This document shows positions 20,322 through 30,558 of a DNA stretch of 64,000 nucleotides, piece after piece (the stretch's first letter is position 1; each line of letters starts with the position of its first letter). The DNA is from Saccharomycopsis crataegensis (Eukaryota > Ascomycota > Saccharomycetes > Ascoideales > Saccharomycopsidaceae): NCBI RefSeq assembly GCF_037102585.1, contig NW_027043819.1:62001-126000 (forward strand). The letters are read 5' to 3'. The notes below the pieces were generated by a model that did no database searches, was not told the DNA's origin, and worked only from the letters and a program-made list of their open reading frames with translations. A program made the translations under genes and the position numbers.

Positions 20322-22919
20322 TCAATCCAAGTTTAATAATTCATCAGGGTTATCAGATTGAAACAATTTAATGATAGTACTGTCTATTCTCGTATTCACT
20401 AATTTCTTGCCATCTCTACCACTTCCCAAAGACGTTTTATTATTGGCAGCATTATAAAGTTTCATGATACTGGTGTATTTATCGGTAATTCTCTCAGAAG
20501 TACTTTTGGTCACAAACTTGAGTTGCTGTAAAGCATACTTAAAACTATCATGTGGAGAATCACCGCTCTTTATGGGTCCCAAAGTGGTGGTTAATTCATT
20601 ATTTGTAGCAGAAAATTGATCATAGTAGGCAACATTAATTGTGTAGGTGATGGCCTTCAACCACATTAAAGATTCTGCAATAGAATTAATAGGGAAGCAA
20701 TGTACGTCATGTCGAATTTGAATATCAATGATAATTGATTCGATTTGTGCTTCTGTGAGACTGGTCTCTTTTCTATTCGACTTCTTACTGCTCTTCCGAC
20801 CACTATTATTTCGGGATGGTTGAGAAGGATCATTACCATCCATCATATCCCTCACTTTTCTCACATATTGTTGATTGACCTTCCTTTTAGACTTCGAAAT
20901 TAAATTATTATATCCTTTTAAAATCAACACAAATTGACAAAAAGTATCGGGATAAAACATCTGTTTCATTTTCCTGAATTCATTCAAAAATTTTCCAGAT
21001 TCATAATCAAAAATAAATTCCTCTGCATCATAATAAATTGCAACAACTTCCGTCAAAATATTAAGCGTTTCTTTCATGGGTATAAAACATTCGTATTTAT
21101 CACTCCTTACCTTGTTTGTCTTTCTACTCCATGTAATCAATTCGAAACCAATATCATTAATCAGGGAAGTATTATATGGCACTCTTGGAATTTTAACCCC
21201 TTCAAACTTTTGGTCTTGGATGGAAGCATAGCTATTTCGAGTTTCCCTCAAAACCCCTTCAATAGTTGTCGTTCTCACTGTTCTGGGGTCAAAATCCAGC
21301 TTTAAGCTGTCCAAAGTAATTCCTAACTGTTTCACAAAATTCTCGTTTAAATTCATGATCATTTCTGCCTCCATTTCAGATTTCGATCTTTTTGATTTAT
21401 TAGCCAGTGTCAAATCTTTTTTGCTGAAATTAGTCAAATACCCAGCGTTGGTCCAGTTTGTTTTACTTCTTGTTGGTGCTCTGGTTGCTTTTGCTGTTGG
21501 TAAGGCTGGCATTGAGCGACTTGGTTTGATAGTTCTGGACTTTAATGGTGAGTGTGAGAAACTTATATCCGTAGTGTCATTTTCAATGGGGTCGCTGGGA
21601 AGGGAGCTAGAAAGCCAGCATCCGCCATTATTCCTCTTCAGAGCGCTTTTGATGGCTTTGGTTCTGTCCTTTGCGGCAGATTTAAACACAATATCTTCTA
21701 CCTCAGAATTTCCATCAGAATCTCCATCTGATATCATAATGCCGCTGGCTTCATCATCACCAAGATTTTCAGTATTGGTTGATTTCTTCCTAATCAGTCT
21801 TGACGAAGGGGTTCTCGCTAACGATAGAAGTGAGACTTGCGGTCCAACAACACTTGATCCTCTGGGACTCTCAGTTCTTCGCCGAGGAAGGATTTCATTG
21901 TCAATATGGTCTTTAGAACCAGTATCACTATCATGATGTGGTGTACTATCTCCTTCTTCGTTGCTCAGTAATTCTAAGCCCCGATTACGAATTTGAGATC
22001 GCGAGGACTTTCTGTATGCTGACATTTCTTCCTCATCATCAGAAGAGCCCACAAACGGAAAATTTTCTTTTGGTGTCTTCCAAGGAACATTGTCAGCGTC
22101 CAGTATTGGTATTGAATTCTCATTGGAAGAGCTATGCCCTGCTGATTCTGACTTGTTATTGGGAGAGCTATGTCCTATTGTGTTTATTTCAAGACCATTA
22201 ACATATAATTGTCTTTTTTGTCTCTTGTTTCTCAAATTTTCTGTGCGTGGCAAACCATCAGAACTATCAGATAATAGTATTTGAGAATTTCTTGCTCTTT
22301 TCATATTAAAGCTAGGCGTCTCTCCAGCACTTGAATTTCTCCTTGAATGTTCATTATTTTCTTGGAGATTTTTTCGCTGGTTCGTCTTTGAATCACCTAG
22401 ATCATCCAATATATAATCACCGTTACCATTGTCGTCACTATTAATCACCTCATCCACTAAAATGTTGCCTTTGTCGCTTTTTGAGCTTCCACCAACCACT
22501 ATCGGACTTGATCCACTAATTTCTATCATTGAGCTGACATTCTTTTCAGATCCTCCAAACGATACGCTTTCCAGTGTTTTGGTTTTCCTCCCATTCCGTT
22601 GGCTTTTGTTTGTGCCCTCATTTTTCCCTTCATTAGGCGTTGAATTGTTGCCATCGTCACTACTTCCCATTATGTCTCTCCATACCCTTTCATTTTCTTC
22701 CTTTCTACTCACCTGGGTTCTCATTTTGGTAGGCCTGTTCGTTTCAGAAATCACTTGTAGCTCATCGTCTTCATCGCTTGACAAAACATCTTCAACATCG
22801 TACACTATTTCTGGTGCGTTCAGTGTTGACTTTTTCTGTTTTAGTGACCTCTTCTCATTTATAACACTTTGTTCATTATCCGAGGATAGAACCTCTACAT
22901 ATTTAATGCCGTCATCCAT
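20322..22919 (-). CDS. MMS4: Mms4/Eme1: non-catalytic subunit of the Mus81 structure-selective endonuclease
   Basis: This 865-residue protein is best explained as the Mus81 partner that cuts branched DNA (flaps, nicked Holliday junctions) during recombination repair and meiosis in the nucleus. The first 520 residues are low-complexity and very rich in Ser, Asp and Glu, with many SSDDE-like blocks such as VLSSDEDDELQ. From about 540 to 865 the sequence is structured and matches the Eme1/Mms4 ERCC4-like region: KLDFDPRTVR, FELITWSRKTNK, FVLILKGYNNLISKSKRKVNQQYV, IQIRHDVHCFPINSIAESLMWL and KAITYTINVAYYD. The active-site ERKXXXD is absent, as expected for this subunit. S. cerevisiae Mms4 is shorter (691 residues), and the extra length is in the disordered N-terminus. 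The acidic Ser patches may be Cdc5/CDK targets, as known for Mms4. Confidence 0.8.
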   Translation of the reverse strand: MDDGIKYVEVLSSDNEQSVINEKRSLKQKKSTLNAPEIVYDVEDVLSSDEDDELQVISETNRPTKMRTQVSRKEENERVWRDIMGSSDDGNNSTPNEGKNEGTNKSQRNGRKTKTLESVSFGGSEKNVSSMIEISGSSPIVVGGSSKSDKGNILVDEVINSDDNGNGDYILDDLGDSKTNQRKNLQENNEHSRRNSSAGETPSFNMKRARNSQILLSDSSDGLPRTENLRNKRQKRQLYVNGLEINTIGHSSPNNKSESAGHSSSNENSIPILDADNVPWKTPKENFPFVGSSDDEEEMSAYRKSSRSQIRNRGLELLSNEEGDSTPHHDSDTGSKDHIDNEILPRRRTESPRGSSVVGPQVSLLSLARTPSSRLIRKKSTNTENLGDDEASGIMISDGDSDGNSEVEDIVFKSAAKDRTKAIKSALKRNNGGCWLSSSLPSDPIENDTTDISFSHSPLKSRTIKPSRSMPALPTAKATRAPTRSKTNWTNAGYLTNFSKKDLTLANKSKRSKSEMEAEMIMNLNENFVKQLGITLDSLKLDFDPRTVRTTTIEGVLRETRNSYASIQDQKFEGVKIPRVPYNTSLINDIGFELITWSRKTNKVRSDKYECFIPMKETLNILTEVVAIYYDAEEFIFDYESGKFLNEFRKMKQMFYPDTFCQFVLILKGYNNLISKSKRKVNQQYVRKVRDMMDGNDPSQPSRNNSGRKSSKKSNRKETSLTEAQIESIIIDIQIRHDVHCFPINSIAESLMWLKAITYTINVAYYDQFSATNNELTTTLGPIKSGDSPHDSFKYALQQLKFVTKSTSERITDKYTSIMKLYNAANNKTSLGSGRDGKKLVNTRIDSTIIKLFQSDNPDELLNLD

Positions 22920-23656
22920 AAGATTATATCAAATGAACTTATAAGCATATACAATCTTTCATTTCTAGTGGATTAATGCTGGTTTTCAAAATAGGTAAAA
23001 CTAGTATCACACATGTTTTTGCCATATTTACGGTATATGCAAAAAAAAAAAAAAAAAAAAAATAAGGACGGGTGATCCAAATTTGTGTAACATGTAGCAT
23101 TCATTTTAGAGGTTTTATTTACTAATTGCAAATTCCGAAGCTGATATATAGTAACTGTATTGCCGATATTGTATGCCCTTTATGGAGATTACATTCTGAA
23201 TGGGTGTTAATCCGTGGGAAGTTTCTACTAATTATTTAAAATTGAATAAATCAACCAACATTCGCTATTACAACTATCATTCTATATAGAAATAATTCCG
23301 TTTCAAGGCTTGTTACGCAAAATGCTCTGAAATAATCAAGCCATAAATAACGCTTCTACTTCAGTTAGAGCTACATAAGTTATGATCTGCCAAAAACAAG
23401 TTGATGTCAGTAATACACACTTATTAAAAACCAGGGTCAGTCAAATAAAATAAAATTTCATCGAAAAAATGTACGAGATGTTTACATGCAGGCATTGCAC
23501 TCATGGTTCTATATCAATGGAAGTCTGTCCTCTGTGAAAAGAAAAAAGAAAGAATTAATTAACGAACTATTAGTAAGCCCAAGTAGAGGAATCTAAACCC
23601 TTTTTGCTTTTTCACAAACACTATAGTCCCATTTTTTTTTTTTTTTGACCAAGTAC
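22920..23656. other. Intergenic: MMS4 promoter side and 3' side of a small spliced gene
   Basis: This 0.74 kb of AT-rich spacer has a 22-bp poly-A tract at 23040-23061 and a poly-T tract near 23631-23646. No open frame or RNA gene is supported. Confidence 0.55.
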
Positions 23657-24139
23657 TTATGTTGATTTATTTGTTACATTCTTTAGAGCAAAACCTGTGA
23701 AAGGAATCATAACCTGTGGGTCAAAATAGCATCCAGTTTCTATTACACATAGAACAGGTGGGGATTTCATATCACTCAAAAAAATATACAGAGGTTGGCT
23801 CATTTGTGGAGAACGTAGGGGCCACTCTGTTACCAGGATATTGATGGGCGTGATGTCGTTGAAGAACTGGTCGTTCTTAAAGCTTATGTATGTACGTGCA
23901 CCAAATTCACTATGAATCTTTGGTGTGAAAAATTCGGGATCATTTGCGTTTGAGAGATCTATAATATAGAATATTAAACTTTTTGTCATTAATTAACCCA
24001 AAAAAAGGAAGATAGAAAAATAAAAGACCAAAGAGTGCTTTTTTATATTTTATAAGAGAATCGAGACTGTGCTTTGTGTTCACTTACATGGTGCTATAAC
24101 ATGAGAAGAATAGTCTATGACTTGCAAAGTTCCATTCAT
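23657..24139 (-). CDS. Unrecognised two-exon gene (117 residues)
   Basis: Exon 1 is 24088-24139 and exon 2 is 23657-23958 on the minus strand. Exon 1 begins ATGAATGGAACT and ends CCAT before a GTAAGT donor. The 129-bp intron ends ATTATAG. Joining them keeps the frame across a split Tyr codon and gives MNGTLQVIDYSSHVIAPYL, then SNANDPEFFTPKIHSEFG. The protein has balanced composition, several Pro, Trp, Cys and Gly residues and no low complexity, unlike the chance frames nearby. Without splicing, the frame opens only in the intron. The weak point is the branch site: TAATGAC is the nearest match to TACTAAC. I recognise no family. It shows no signal peptide and no membrane segment, and is likely a small soluble protein. 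Confidence 0.5.
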
Positions 24140-24932
24140 TTGTTGAAAGATGAAATTTGCTGAGATCTTTTTTTGTTATTTTCCTATAGGAAAATATAAA
24201 ACACAAGGACTGCTGGCTTTATGTCGTTATCTTGTGTTACTCTACTAAATACAAGTAGCAGAGTGTGTGCTTTATAAAATCTACATATAGAATAATGGGA
24301 TTACATGAATGTTTGAATTTTATCAAATTTTCTTTAATAGGATTAGTAAATACGTGATAAGTATTGTCATTTTCACAATGTGTTATTACCCATCCTTCTC
24401 ATCACTCCAATGGAAATGATAGTTCATCAAACGTCATTTGGTTTGACCAATAGGCTAATATGCTTCGCATATATATTGTAAACCCGACAAAAAATAAATA
24501 GCACACTTATAAACAAATTGGAAAAGCAAAAGTAAACCTTGGATAATATTCAAATTTACGCATTATCTTGGTGTGAGGATTAAATTTCAATAGCATTCTT
24601 AAAATCCAAAAATGATAATGATAGTTTATTGGGGTCAAAGATTTTGCGGCAGCGCGCTTGTTAAGAAATGTAAGGAGGAAGAACAAGGTCTCAAAAAAAT
24701 TACAAAGGAAAATTTAAAATGGTTAACCAGCTATAGTATAGCTACCCCTTGAGTACAAAATCGCATAGGAATAATATCCATAAGATGGGTGATTATTATG
24801 ATAACCTGAATCAAGGGTTAAGAAGCCCCGTGAGCCTCACCACTTTTTTTGTTGTTTTAAAAATTTTTCAATTACCGCACTCAAAAACATCTTTGATCGA
24901 TTAAGATTGCAATATTTAAGACATATTAGGTG
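24140..24932. other. Intergenic: divergent promoters of the small spliced gene and the PPR gene
   Basis: This 0.79 kb lies between divergently transcribed genes. It is AT-rich with no open frame. A pair of TGTCG and CGACA ends at 24222 and 24489 looks LTR-like but is not supported further. No RNA gene is seen. Confidence 0.55.
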
Positions 24933-27140
24933 ATGCTAAATAGAAGGATTTCAGCTAAAAGTGCTGGATTGATCCAGCTTGCACTCAGAAATAGATATGT
25001 GGCTAGTCAGATAGCTGGGAGCCGCTCCAATTTGTCAAGACCTACTAATATCACTCAAAACCATCTTTACAATATATCATCGTTTTCTACTAGCTCAAGG
25101 TCCAACAATGCCAATGCTAGTGCTGCCATCATTAATGAATCCTTGGACAGTGCTGTAAAGCCTCCTGCTCCAATATCCAAAATGAGGAAACCAACACCAG
25201 ATTTCAAACCTCGACTTGAAGAATTCAATAAGGTGTTAGACGAAATGGTCGAAAAATCACCATATGACGGGTTTGAATTTTTAACTGCTAACCTTGACAA
25301 TTTAAACAAGACCTTACGTCTTCCTTATTACAGATACTTGCAATTTATTGGAAAGACCTTAAAGAAATTATTAGCCAAAAGTCTTGAAGAATCCAAAAAC
25401 CCAACTGGCACTAATTTATCTGATCCGGAAAAGATTTTCGAATATTACGTATCACACAAGATGGCAAGTTATGATTGTTACCTTTCAATGTTGCACAATT
25501 ATATTCTCTCAGATCAATTAGAAAAGTCCATTGAATTGTATGCCAAATATGTGGAGAATAACCAAGGTAAAGAAATGGGTTTTAGAATTCAGATGGCTGG
25601 GTACATTTCGTATCTTTTATATATCACAAAGAATGACATCAAATTAGATGTTAATTATATTCAAAAGGTATTCCCATTTGAATCTGCTCCATTTCCTACT
25701 GTGGTTATTAACACCCTCAAAAACATAAAGGCTGTTACCGACAAAAAACTCTTGGAGCAGGTTCGTAATGCTGCCAACTCAGTTTTCAGCGCAAATATTG
25801 ATGTCAATGACCCAAAAATCTATAGTGAAATGAGAAGCCTTGCCGAAAGTGGTTTCATTAGTGAAGTCGGCTATAAATTGGAAAAATTGAGAAGAGCTGC
25901 TGCCCTCAAAAATGAAAAATTGCCAGAAACCTTCTTCACCGAAGGTATGAATATATATTCTAGAGCCAATGTTGGAGCGAAATCCTTGTTCTTGTGGAAT
26001 GAAATGATTTCTTCAGGTATCAAACCTTCAGTTGAATCCTGGAATGCCCTTATTGTTGCCGTTTCCAAGAAAGGTGACAAATCTGACAGAAAAAAGTACA
26101 TCGATGAAGTTTTCAAAAGATTGACAGACGAAGCTCAGTTGAAACCAAATGCTAATACTTATTGTGCTCTTATTAAATCATATGCTAATGTTCGTGATTT
26201 CGACGCTATTGAGGAGGTTTTTGAGAAATTGGTTAAAGAAAAACTCGTACCAGTCACTCTTAAAGTGAAATGTGAATATCTTAGAGGGTTAGCTTTGAAA
26301 GATGTTGATAGAAGTTTTGGTCTTTGTAACAAATGGATTGAAAATAATGAGTTTATTCCAGACGTTCCATTGATTAACACTTACATTGAGGTTTACGTCT
26401 CTACAAGGCAATTTGAAAAGGCTTCACAAGCATTGGGATTAATTGAATCTTTGAAATTGAAGCCAGATGTTGCTACTTACACCATCATTTTACACATGTT
26501 ATTCTCGCAAACCAGATCCCGTGGTGAAGTTGTGAATCAAAGTGCCCTTAAGGACTTTTTGAAAGAGATGACTAGCAACGATCTTTCCATGAATTCCGTT
26601 ACTATTTCTTTGATGATCAATGGTTTGATGAAAGATGGTATGAATTATGAGGCTGGTCGCTCGTTGTTTGATTACTTTCAACGCCATTACCCACTCACCA
26701 GAACACACTACTCTTCTATGATTCAAGGTGAATTTCAAGCTAAGAATCATGATGGTGCTGAAGCATTGTTTGAAAGATATATCAAAACTCACAAGAAGAT
26801 TAACAACAATGTTCAAATGTACAACATGATTATCAATGAATTCACTAAGGCTGGAAAATACAACAAGGCTTATGAATGGTTGGTCAGAATCAAGACTGAT
26901 ACCAAAGATAGTATCAAGCCAAACCATTTCAGTTATTTCTTCCTTATGAATGACCTTGATAAACAAGATAATGTCGAATTAGCTCAACTCGTGGTCAATA
27001 ATTTGGCAGAAAATACTACATTGAATCATTACGGTAAGAGACTCCCTGGAGTCCTTACCAGTTTGCAAAAGAAGGGGGTAAAGGTTCCTGATAGTGTTTT
27101 CAATGTGGCTCAGAAGGAACATACACAAAAGGATCAATAA
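24933..27140 (+). CDS. Mitochondrial pentatricopeptide-repeat (PPR) protein
   Basis: The first ATG is at 24933, and the frame is open one codon further to a GTG that is not used. The 735-residue product has a basic, Ser-rich N-terminus without acidic residues (LNRRISAKSAGL, then RNRYVASQIAGSRSN), a mitochondrial targeting peptide. From about 165 to 700 it is helical, with PPR units visible at GIKPSVESWNALIVAVSKKG, LKPNANTYCALIKSYANVRDFD, FIPDVPLINTYIEVYVSTRQFE, LKLKPDVATYTIILHML and VQMYNMIINEFTKAGKYN. Yeast mitochondrial PPR proteins bind organellar RNAs and act in processing, stability or translation. They diverge fast, so orthology with Ccm1, Pet309, Aep3 or others cannot be judged by eye. 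I therefore give no symbol. The RNA-binding role is inferred from the family. Confidence 0.85.
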   Translation: MLNRRISAKSAGLIQLALRNRYVASQIAGSRSNLSRPTNITQNHLYNISSFSTSSRSNNANASAAIINESLDSAVKPPAPISKMRKPTPDFKPRLEEFNKVLDEMVEKSPYDGFEFLTANLDNLNKTLRLPYYRYLQFIGKTLKKLLAKSLEESKNPTGTNLSDPEKIFEYYVSHKMASYDCYLSMLHNYILSDQLEKSIELYAKYVENNQGKEMGFRIQMAGYISYLLYITKNDIKLDVNYIQKVFPFESAPFPTVVINTLKNIKAVTDKKLLEQVRNAANSVFSANIDVNDPKIYSEMRSLAESGFISEVGYKLEKLRRAAALKNEKLPETFFTEGMNIYSRANVGAKSLFLWNEMISSGIKPSVESWNALIVAVSKKGDKSDRKKYIDEVFKRLTDEAQLKPNANTYCALIKSYANVRDFDAIEEVFEKLVKEKLVPVTLKVKCEYLRGLALKDVDRSFGLCNKWIENNEFIPDVPLINTYIEVYVSTRQFEKASQALGLIESLKLKPDVATYTIILHMLFSQTRSRGEVVNQSALKDFLKEMTSNDLSMNSVTISLMINGLMKDGMNYEAGRSLFDYFQRHYPLTRTHYSSMIQGEFQAKNHDGAEALFERYIKTHKKINNNVQMYNMIINEFTKAGKYNKAYEWLVRIKTDTKDSIKPNHFSYFFLMNDLDKQDNVELAQLVVNNLAENTTLNHYGKRLPGVLTSLQKKGVKVPDSVFNVAQKEHTQKDQ

Positions 27141-27550
27141 CTGATATATAACCCAGATAAGGTTGAATGTTATGTATATAAGGAATCATGTAAATAAATC
27201 ATCTTAGAATATGAGCAATTGTTATGCAAATCATTCTACAATTTTTAAGACTAGGGACGTAGAATACCAATTTATGTATGTACAATAATGGAAGATTGCC
27301 AGACCTATGGCAAAACATTCATGTTCATGTTCCAAAGCCAATATGCCAGCGAACAAAGAGAAGAAGCAAAAGATCACGAGAAGATCAACCGTACTATAGA
27401 CAATGGAAAACAAAAGTCAACTGACCAAAGGAGAAAAAATATAAAAGAAAATATGAACCGCAAATGACAAAAAAGTATATATAAAAATAAATGAGGAAAA
27501 AAGTGAATAATTTAGGAATAGTTTGAGTATAGATATATATAAAAATAACT
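27141..27550. other. Intergenic between convergent PPR and CYC3 genes
   Basis: This 410 bp holds the 3' ends of two converging genes and is AT-rich with several A-runs and TATATA-like efficiency elements. No gene is seen. Confidence 0.55.
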
Positions 27551-28461
27551 CTATTTCTCACCATCTCTACCTAAAGCTTTGGAGATCCAAGGACCACTCC
27601 ACTTCTTCCATCTATCACATGCATTCTGTGGATTGTCCAAGGCAGGTCTGACATCTAAAAAGAAAGTTGGATGACCTTCTTCACTATCAGCGCCTCCATA
27701 ATAGTCAATCACGTAACGGACCTCTTTCCATTTATTGCTGCCAGTTTCCGAATCAATTCCTTCACTTCGCAATACCGTCCAATCATGTCTATCAAATGGA
27801 GGATTATCACCAAAATAAGTTGGCAACACTTTGGACAAGTACATATACATAGTAGCTCTAGGAGACATTTCATCAGGTCTACCTGTGAATTTAGCCAATC
27901 TAGGTTGTATTTTAGCTTTGTGGGTGTATGGTTTTTCCCACTCAAGAATTTCTTGCCAAGCGCCCTCATTAAGAAAGTTATGAACGTCAACCATCGATTC
28001 GACGGCATCCTCTTCGACTCCCTCATCTTTGCCCTTACGCACCATAGCATTTAACATCTGTTGAGGTGATGGATATTCCCAAAAACCTTCCCCATCATCG
28101 GCACCTCTTGGAATAGTAGAAATAGTTCTTTCAGTAGGCAAATCCAATTTTTGACCAGGGAGTTTTGCAGAAGAGATGAATTTCGGCATGTTGTTCAATG
28201 GGTTAATACCTTTATGATCGACAGGGCAAACTGCTGGGACGGGGTCTTGTGTGTCTTTCTTTTTGGTATGCTTGACAGGACATGAACCACCGGAAGAGGC
28301 CAAAGCCTTGTGGTTAACAGGACAACCGCTGGTGGTCTATATATATTCTGTTAGTACCTTGGCAACTCGGAAAAGAATTTAAAATAGCCAGGAACCAAGC
28401 AAAAACATGAATTATGACTTACTGAATTTGACGCTTCCGAATCAGCCCAGAACCAACCCAT
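27551..28461 (-). CDS. CYC3: Cytochrome c heme lyase (holocytochrome-c synthase), two exons
   Basis: Exon 1 is 28423-28461 and exon 2 is 27551-28336 on the minus strand, giving 274 residues. The enzyme attaches heme covalently to apocytochrome c in the mitochondrial intermembrane space. The spliced N-terminus [13 protein letters not shown] matches S. cerevisiae Cyc3 (MGWFWAD), which is unreachable without splicing. The 86-bp intron has a GTAAGT donor, a TACTAAC branch and an ATATAG acceptor. Three Cys-Pro heme-regulatory motifs follow (GCPVNH, SCPVKH, VCPVDH), then INPLNNMP. The catalytic body holds [37 protein letters not shown], the heme-linked PFDRHDW and [11 protein letters not shown]. 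The assignment to CYC3 rather than CYT2 rests on the N-terminus and motif spacing. Confidence 0.95.
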
Positions 28462-28778
28462 TTTTAGAGAGGTAATGTAATCTGTTGATGAGTATTATAT
28501 TGCTTCGAAGGTTTCTTTCTGATTCCGCCCAATTTTTTTTTTTTTTTTCTTTTTCAACATTTTTCTCTCATGTCTACCGTGCCGGTGAAGAGGTCCGGCA
28601 TGTATACATCTTACAAATAGACTACAAACAATTTATTTTGGTTGTTTCACTGGTGATTTGAGCCTAGTAGATGATTTCTGTATATCTAAATTGCTGCCTT
28701 AATGTTCCTTCCCGTTAGATCTCCTATTTGTTTTTCCCCTCTCCCCTATATTAATCATTGTTGTTTCCAGTCATGCTT
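28462..28778. other. Intergenic: CYC3 promoter
   Basis: This 317 bp lies between the CYC3 start and the Tubby-like gene's stop. It has a T-rich tract near 28531-28556 and no open frame or RNA gene that I can support. Confidence 0.55.
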
Positions 28779-29459
28779 TCATGTTTCACCAATAAAGCTA
28801 GGACCACGGGTTTCTGTGATATCACCGTAACCCCATTGAACCATCATGGAAATGAAGGCTGTCGCTAGAGCATACTCAAGATCAACAGCATCTTCATCGA
28901 CCAAAAGCTCAAAATCAAACTTGAATTGTCTCATCAACCTCACTTTAGCAATCCTTTCTCTCAATTCTTCATCACCACCGCCTGGGTTGGATACTTTTTC
29001 CAAAAACTTAGAGCCTTTCGTCCACTGGTACTTGGAACCATCATTGAGGTAGAAGCTCCTAAAATTTCCGCCGACACTAGATTCCGCTCTAACTTCGCGA
29101 TGCTGAACTCCCTGTTTGTTGTGCCAATCTACTGAAGTAGAGAAAAACCCACATCTGATAGTTGCAACCTCTGTTCTTGATGGAAATTCCCTCAAGCACC
29201 ATACTGGATTCAATGGACTTGCTCTCTCAATGCTATACACCTTCTTTCCTTCCCTGGTGAAAACATTTACCACTCTGTGTCTATTTTTTCGATCTCGTCT
29301 GACAAAGTACCCCTTTGGCGTTTGGGTTAAGGGGATGATATTGGCATCAGTGGAGTGGTGATCAATATATGGTTTTAAACCTAGGTGCTCAAAGAAATAA
29401 GAAATAATAGTCAAGAAAACTTCTTGTGTGTAAACAGCAGGAGCTTCAAAAATAGGCAT
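28779..29459 (-). CDS. Tubby C-terminal-like / phospholipid-scramblase-like domain protein
   Basis: This 226-residue protein starts MPIFEAPAVYTQEVFLTII. The body alternates polar and hydrophobic residues in short strands (GYFVRRDRKNRHRVVNVFTREGK-like turns, VYSIERASPLNPVWCLREF, TEVATIRCGFF). It ends with a hydrophobic helix rich in Ala and Met (EYALATAFISMMVQWGYG). That is the layout of the Tubby-C superfamily, a beta barrel around one buried helix, known from LURP-one, scramblase and fungal hypothetical proteins. Membrane-lipid binding is a family-level guess. I recognise no named yeast gene. It lies between CYC3 and EMG1 with its own spacers on both sides. The fold call is by pattern only. 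Confidence 0.6.
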   Translation of the reverse strand: MPIFEAPAVYTQEVFLTIISYFFEHLGLKPYIDHHSTDANIIPLTQTPKGYFVRRDRKNRHRVVNVFTREGKKVYSIERASPLNPVWCLREFPSRTEVATIRCGFFSTSVDWHNKQGVQHREVRAESSVGGNFRSFYLNDGSKYQWTKGSKFLEKVSNPGGGDEELRERIAKVRLMRQFKFDFELLVDEDAVDLEYALATAFISMMVQWGYGDITETRGPSFIGET

Positions 29460-29814
29460 GATTGAATATTGGAGATGGCTTAAGGTTGTTTTTTATCCTC
29501 AGTCGGATGAAATGATCAAATATTTAGTTTTTTTTTATTTTTGTGGTATCATTCAACAATGAAAGGAAGCAAATAAGGATATTTTTTTTCTGTTTTAAAT
29601 TATTTATGTGCCATAGGTTCGTAAAATGATGCTGATGTGTTTGTGTCATGTTGGGAGCATTTATGCATAATTATTAAATCTACTTACTAACAGATGCAAA
29701 TTGAAAAATTTTGAGTAATGCACAATGATTAGTTGGGCAAAAAAACACCATCTATATTGGTACACGTATATATAAAGAAGGTATAATTAAATATGAAGAA
29801 TTCCTCATTAATCT
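29460..29814. other. Intergenic: promoter of the Tubby-like gene
   Basis: This 355 bp of AT-rich spacer lies between two minus-strand genes. I see no gene or repeat. Confidence 0.55.
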
Positions 29815-30558
29815 TTACATAATACTCCAAGAATCTTCACAACCATGACAGAACTTACTGCAAGCAACAGAAGCAGATAATGGATAGTCAGAGACACCAA
29901 TTTTTTCATCAATGTACTCATCCGCAAAATCATCCTTACCTCTAGCCATGGCACCAACAAAGACACATATACTTTCGTCTTCGTCTAAAGTTTCCACATA
30001 ATCTTGGACCCGTTGGACCTTGGCATCGAAGGACAAAGTAATTTTACGACATTTGGTTGGCAAATGGTCGGATATTGGGTTCTTGATGACTTTCAACAAC
30101 TGTTCTTGTGAGTTGACAGAACGAATTGACAACTTGTGTAACAATTGGACCATGAGACCACTGAATCTTTTGAAGGTTCTTGGAATACGGACACTTGGGT
30201 TGACTTCAATTAGAACCCCTCTTGCGGTATGGATATAAACTTGGAGCTTTCCAGCTTTGTTAATTGGAGAATCCAACAAAGTCAACAAACATTGATGAGT
30301 GATATCTGGTCTAGCCTCTCCAATGTCTTTACCCATTTTTCTCAAAAGACCTTGGTGATCATCACAGTTCAACAAAACATATTTATCGCCTTGACTGCCA
30401 TTACTAATCTTGTGGGTTTCCAAACAGGCTTGAGAGAGAACAACAATCAATCTTTGGGTTGTTTTGTCCTTGGAGCTGAGAGGAGTTGGCTGCACAGGGG
30501 CCAAAGAAGATGGTAGAGTTTTCTTTTCGGTTTTGGTAGAGTTGGTTTTTTCAGACAT
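29815..30558 (-). CDS. EMG1: 18S rRNA pseudouridine N1-methyltransferase (Nep1)
   Basis: This 247-residue SPOUT-class methyltransferase methylates a pseudouridine of 18S rRNA in the hypermodified m1acp3-psi residue and is essential for 40S assembly in the nucleolus. The sequence is almost colinear with yeast Emg1: [67 protein letters not shown], the S-adenosylmethionine-binding knot [13 protein letters not shown] and the C-terminal [15 protein letters not shown]. The first 35 residues are variable and Lys/Thr/Pro-rich. Just before the ATG lie TTGATGAGATCG and TTGAAAAAATTT, which resemble the PAC and RRPE elements of ribosome-biogenesis genes. They sit only 12-45 bp from the start, closer than usual, so this may be chance. 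Confidence 0.97.
   Translation of the reverse strand: MSEKTNSTKTEKKTLPSSLAPVQPTPLSSKDKTTQRLIVVLSQACLETHKISNGSQGDKYVLLNCDDHQGLLRKMGKDIGEARPDITHQCLLTLLDSPINKAGKLQVYIHTARGVLIEVNPSVRIPRTFKRFSGLMVQLLHKLSIRSVNSQEQLLKVIKNPISDHLPTKCRKITLSFDAKVQRVQDYVETLDEDESICVFVGAMARGKDDFADEYIDEKIGVSDYPLSASVACSKFCHGCEDSWSIM

Noticed and set aside
24222-24489. Second LTR-like pair of ends (TGTCG...CGACA, 268 bp)
   Set aside because: Only five matching terminal bases, no target duplication and no similarity to the 8639-8917 candidate. About one such pair is expected by chance in a window this size.
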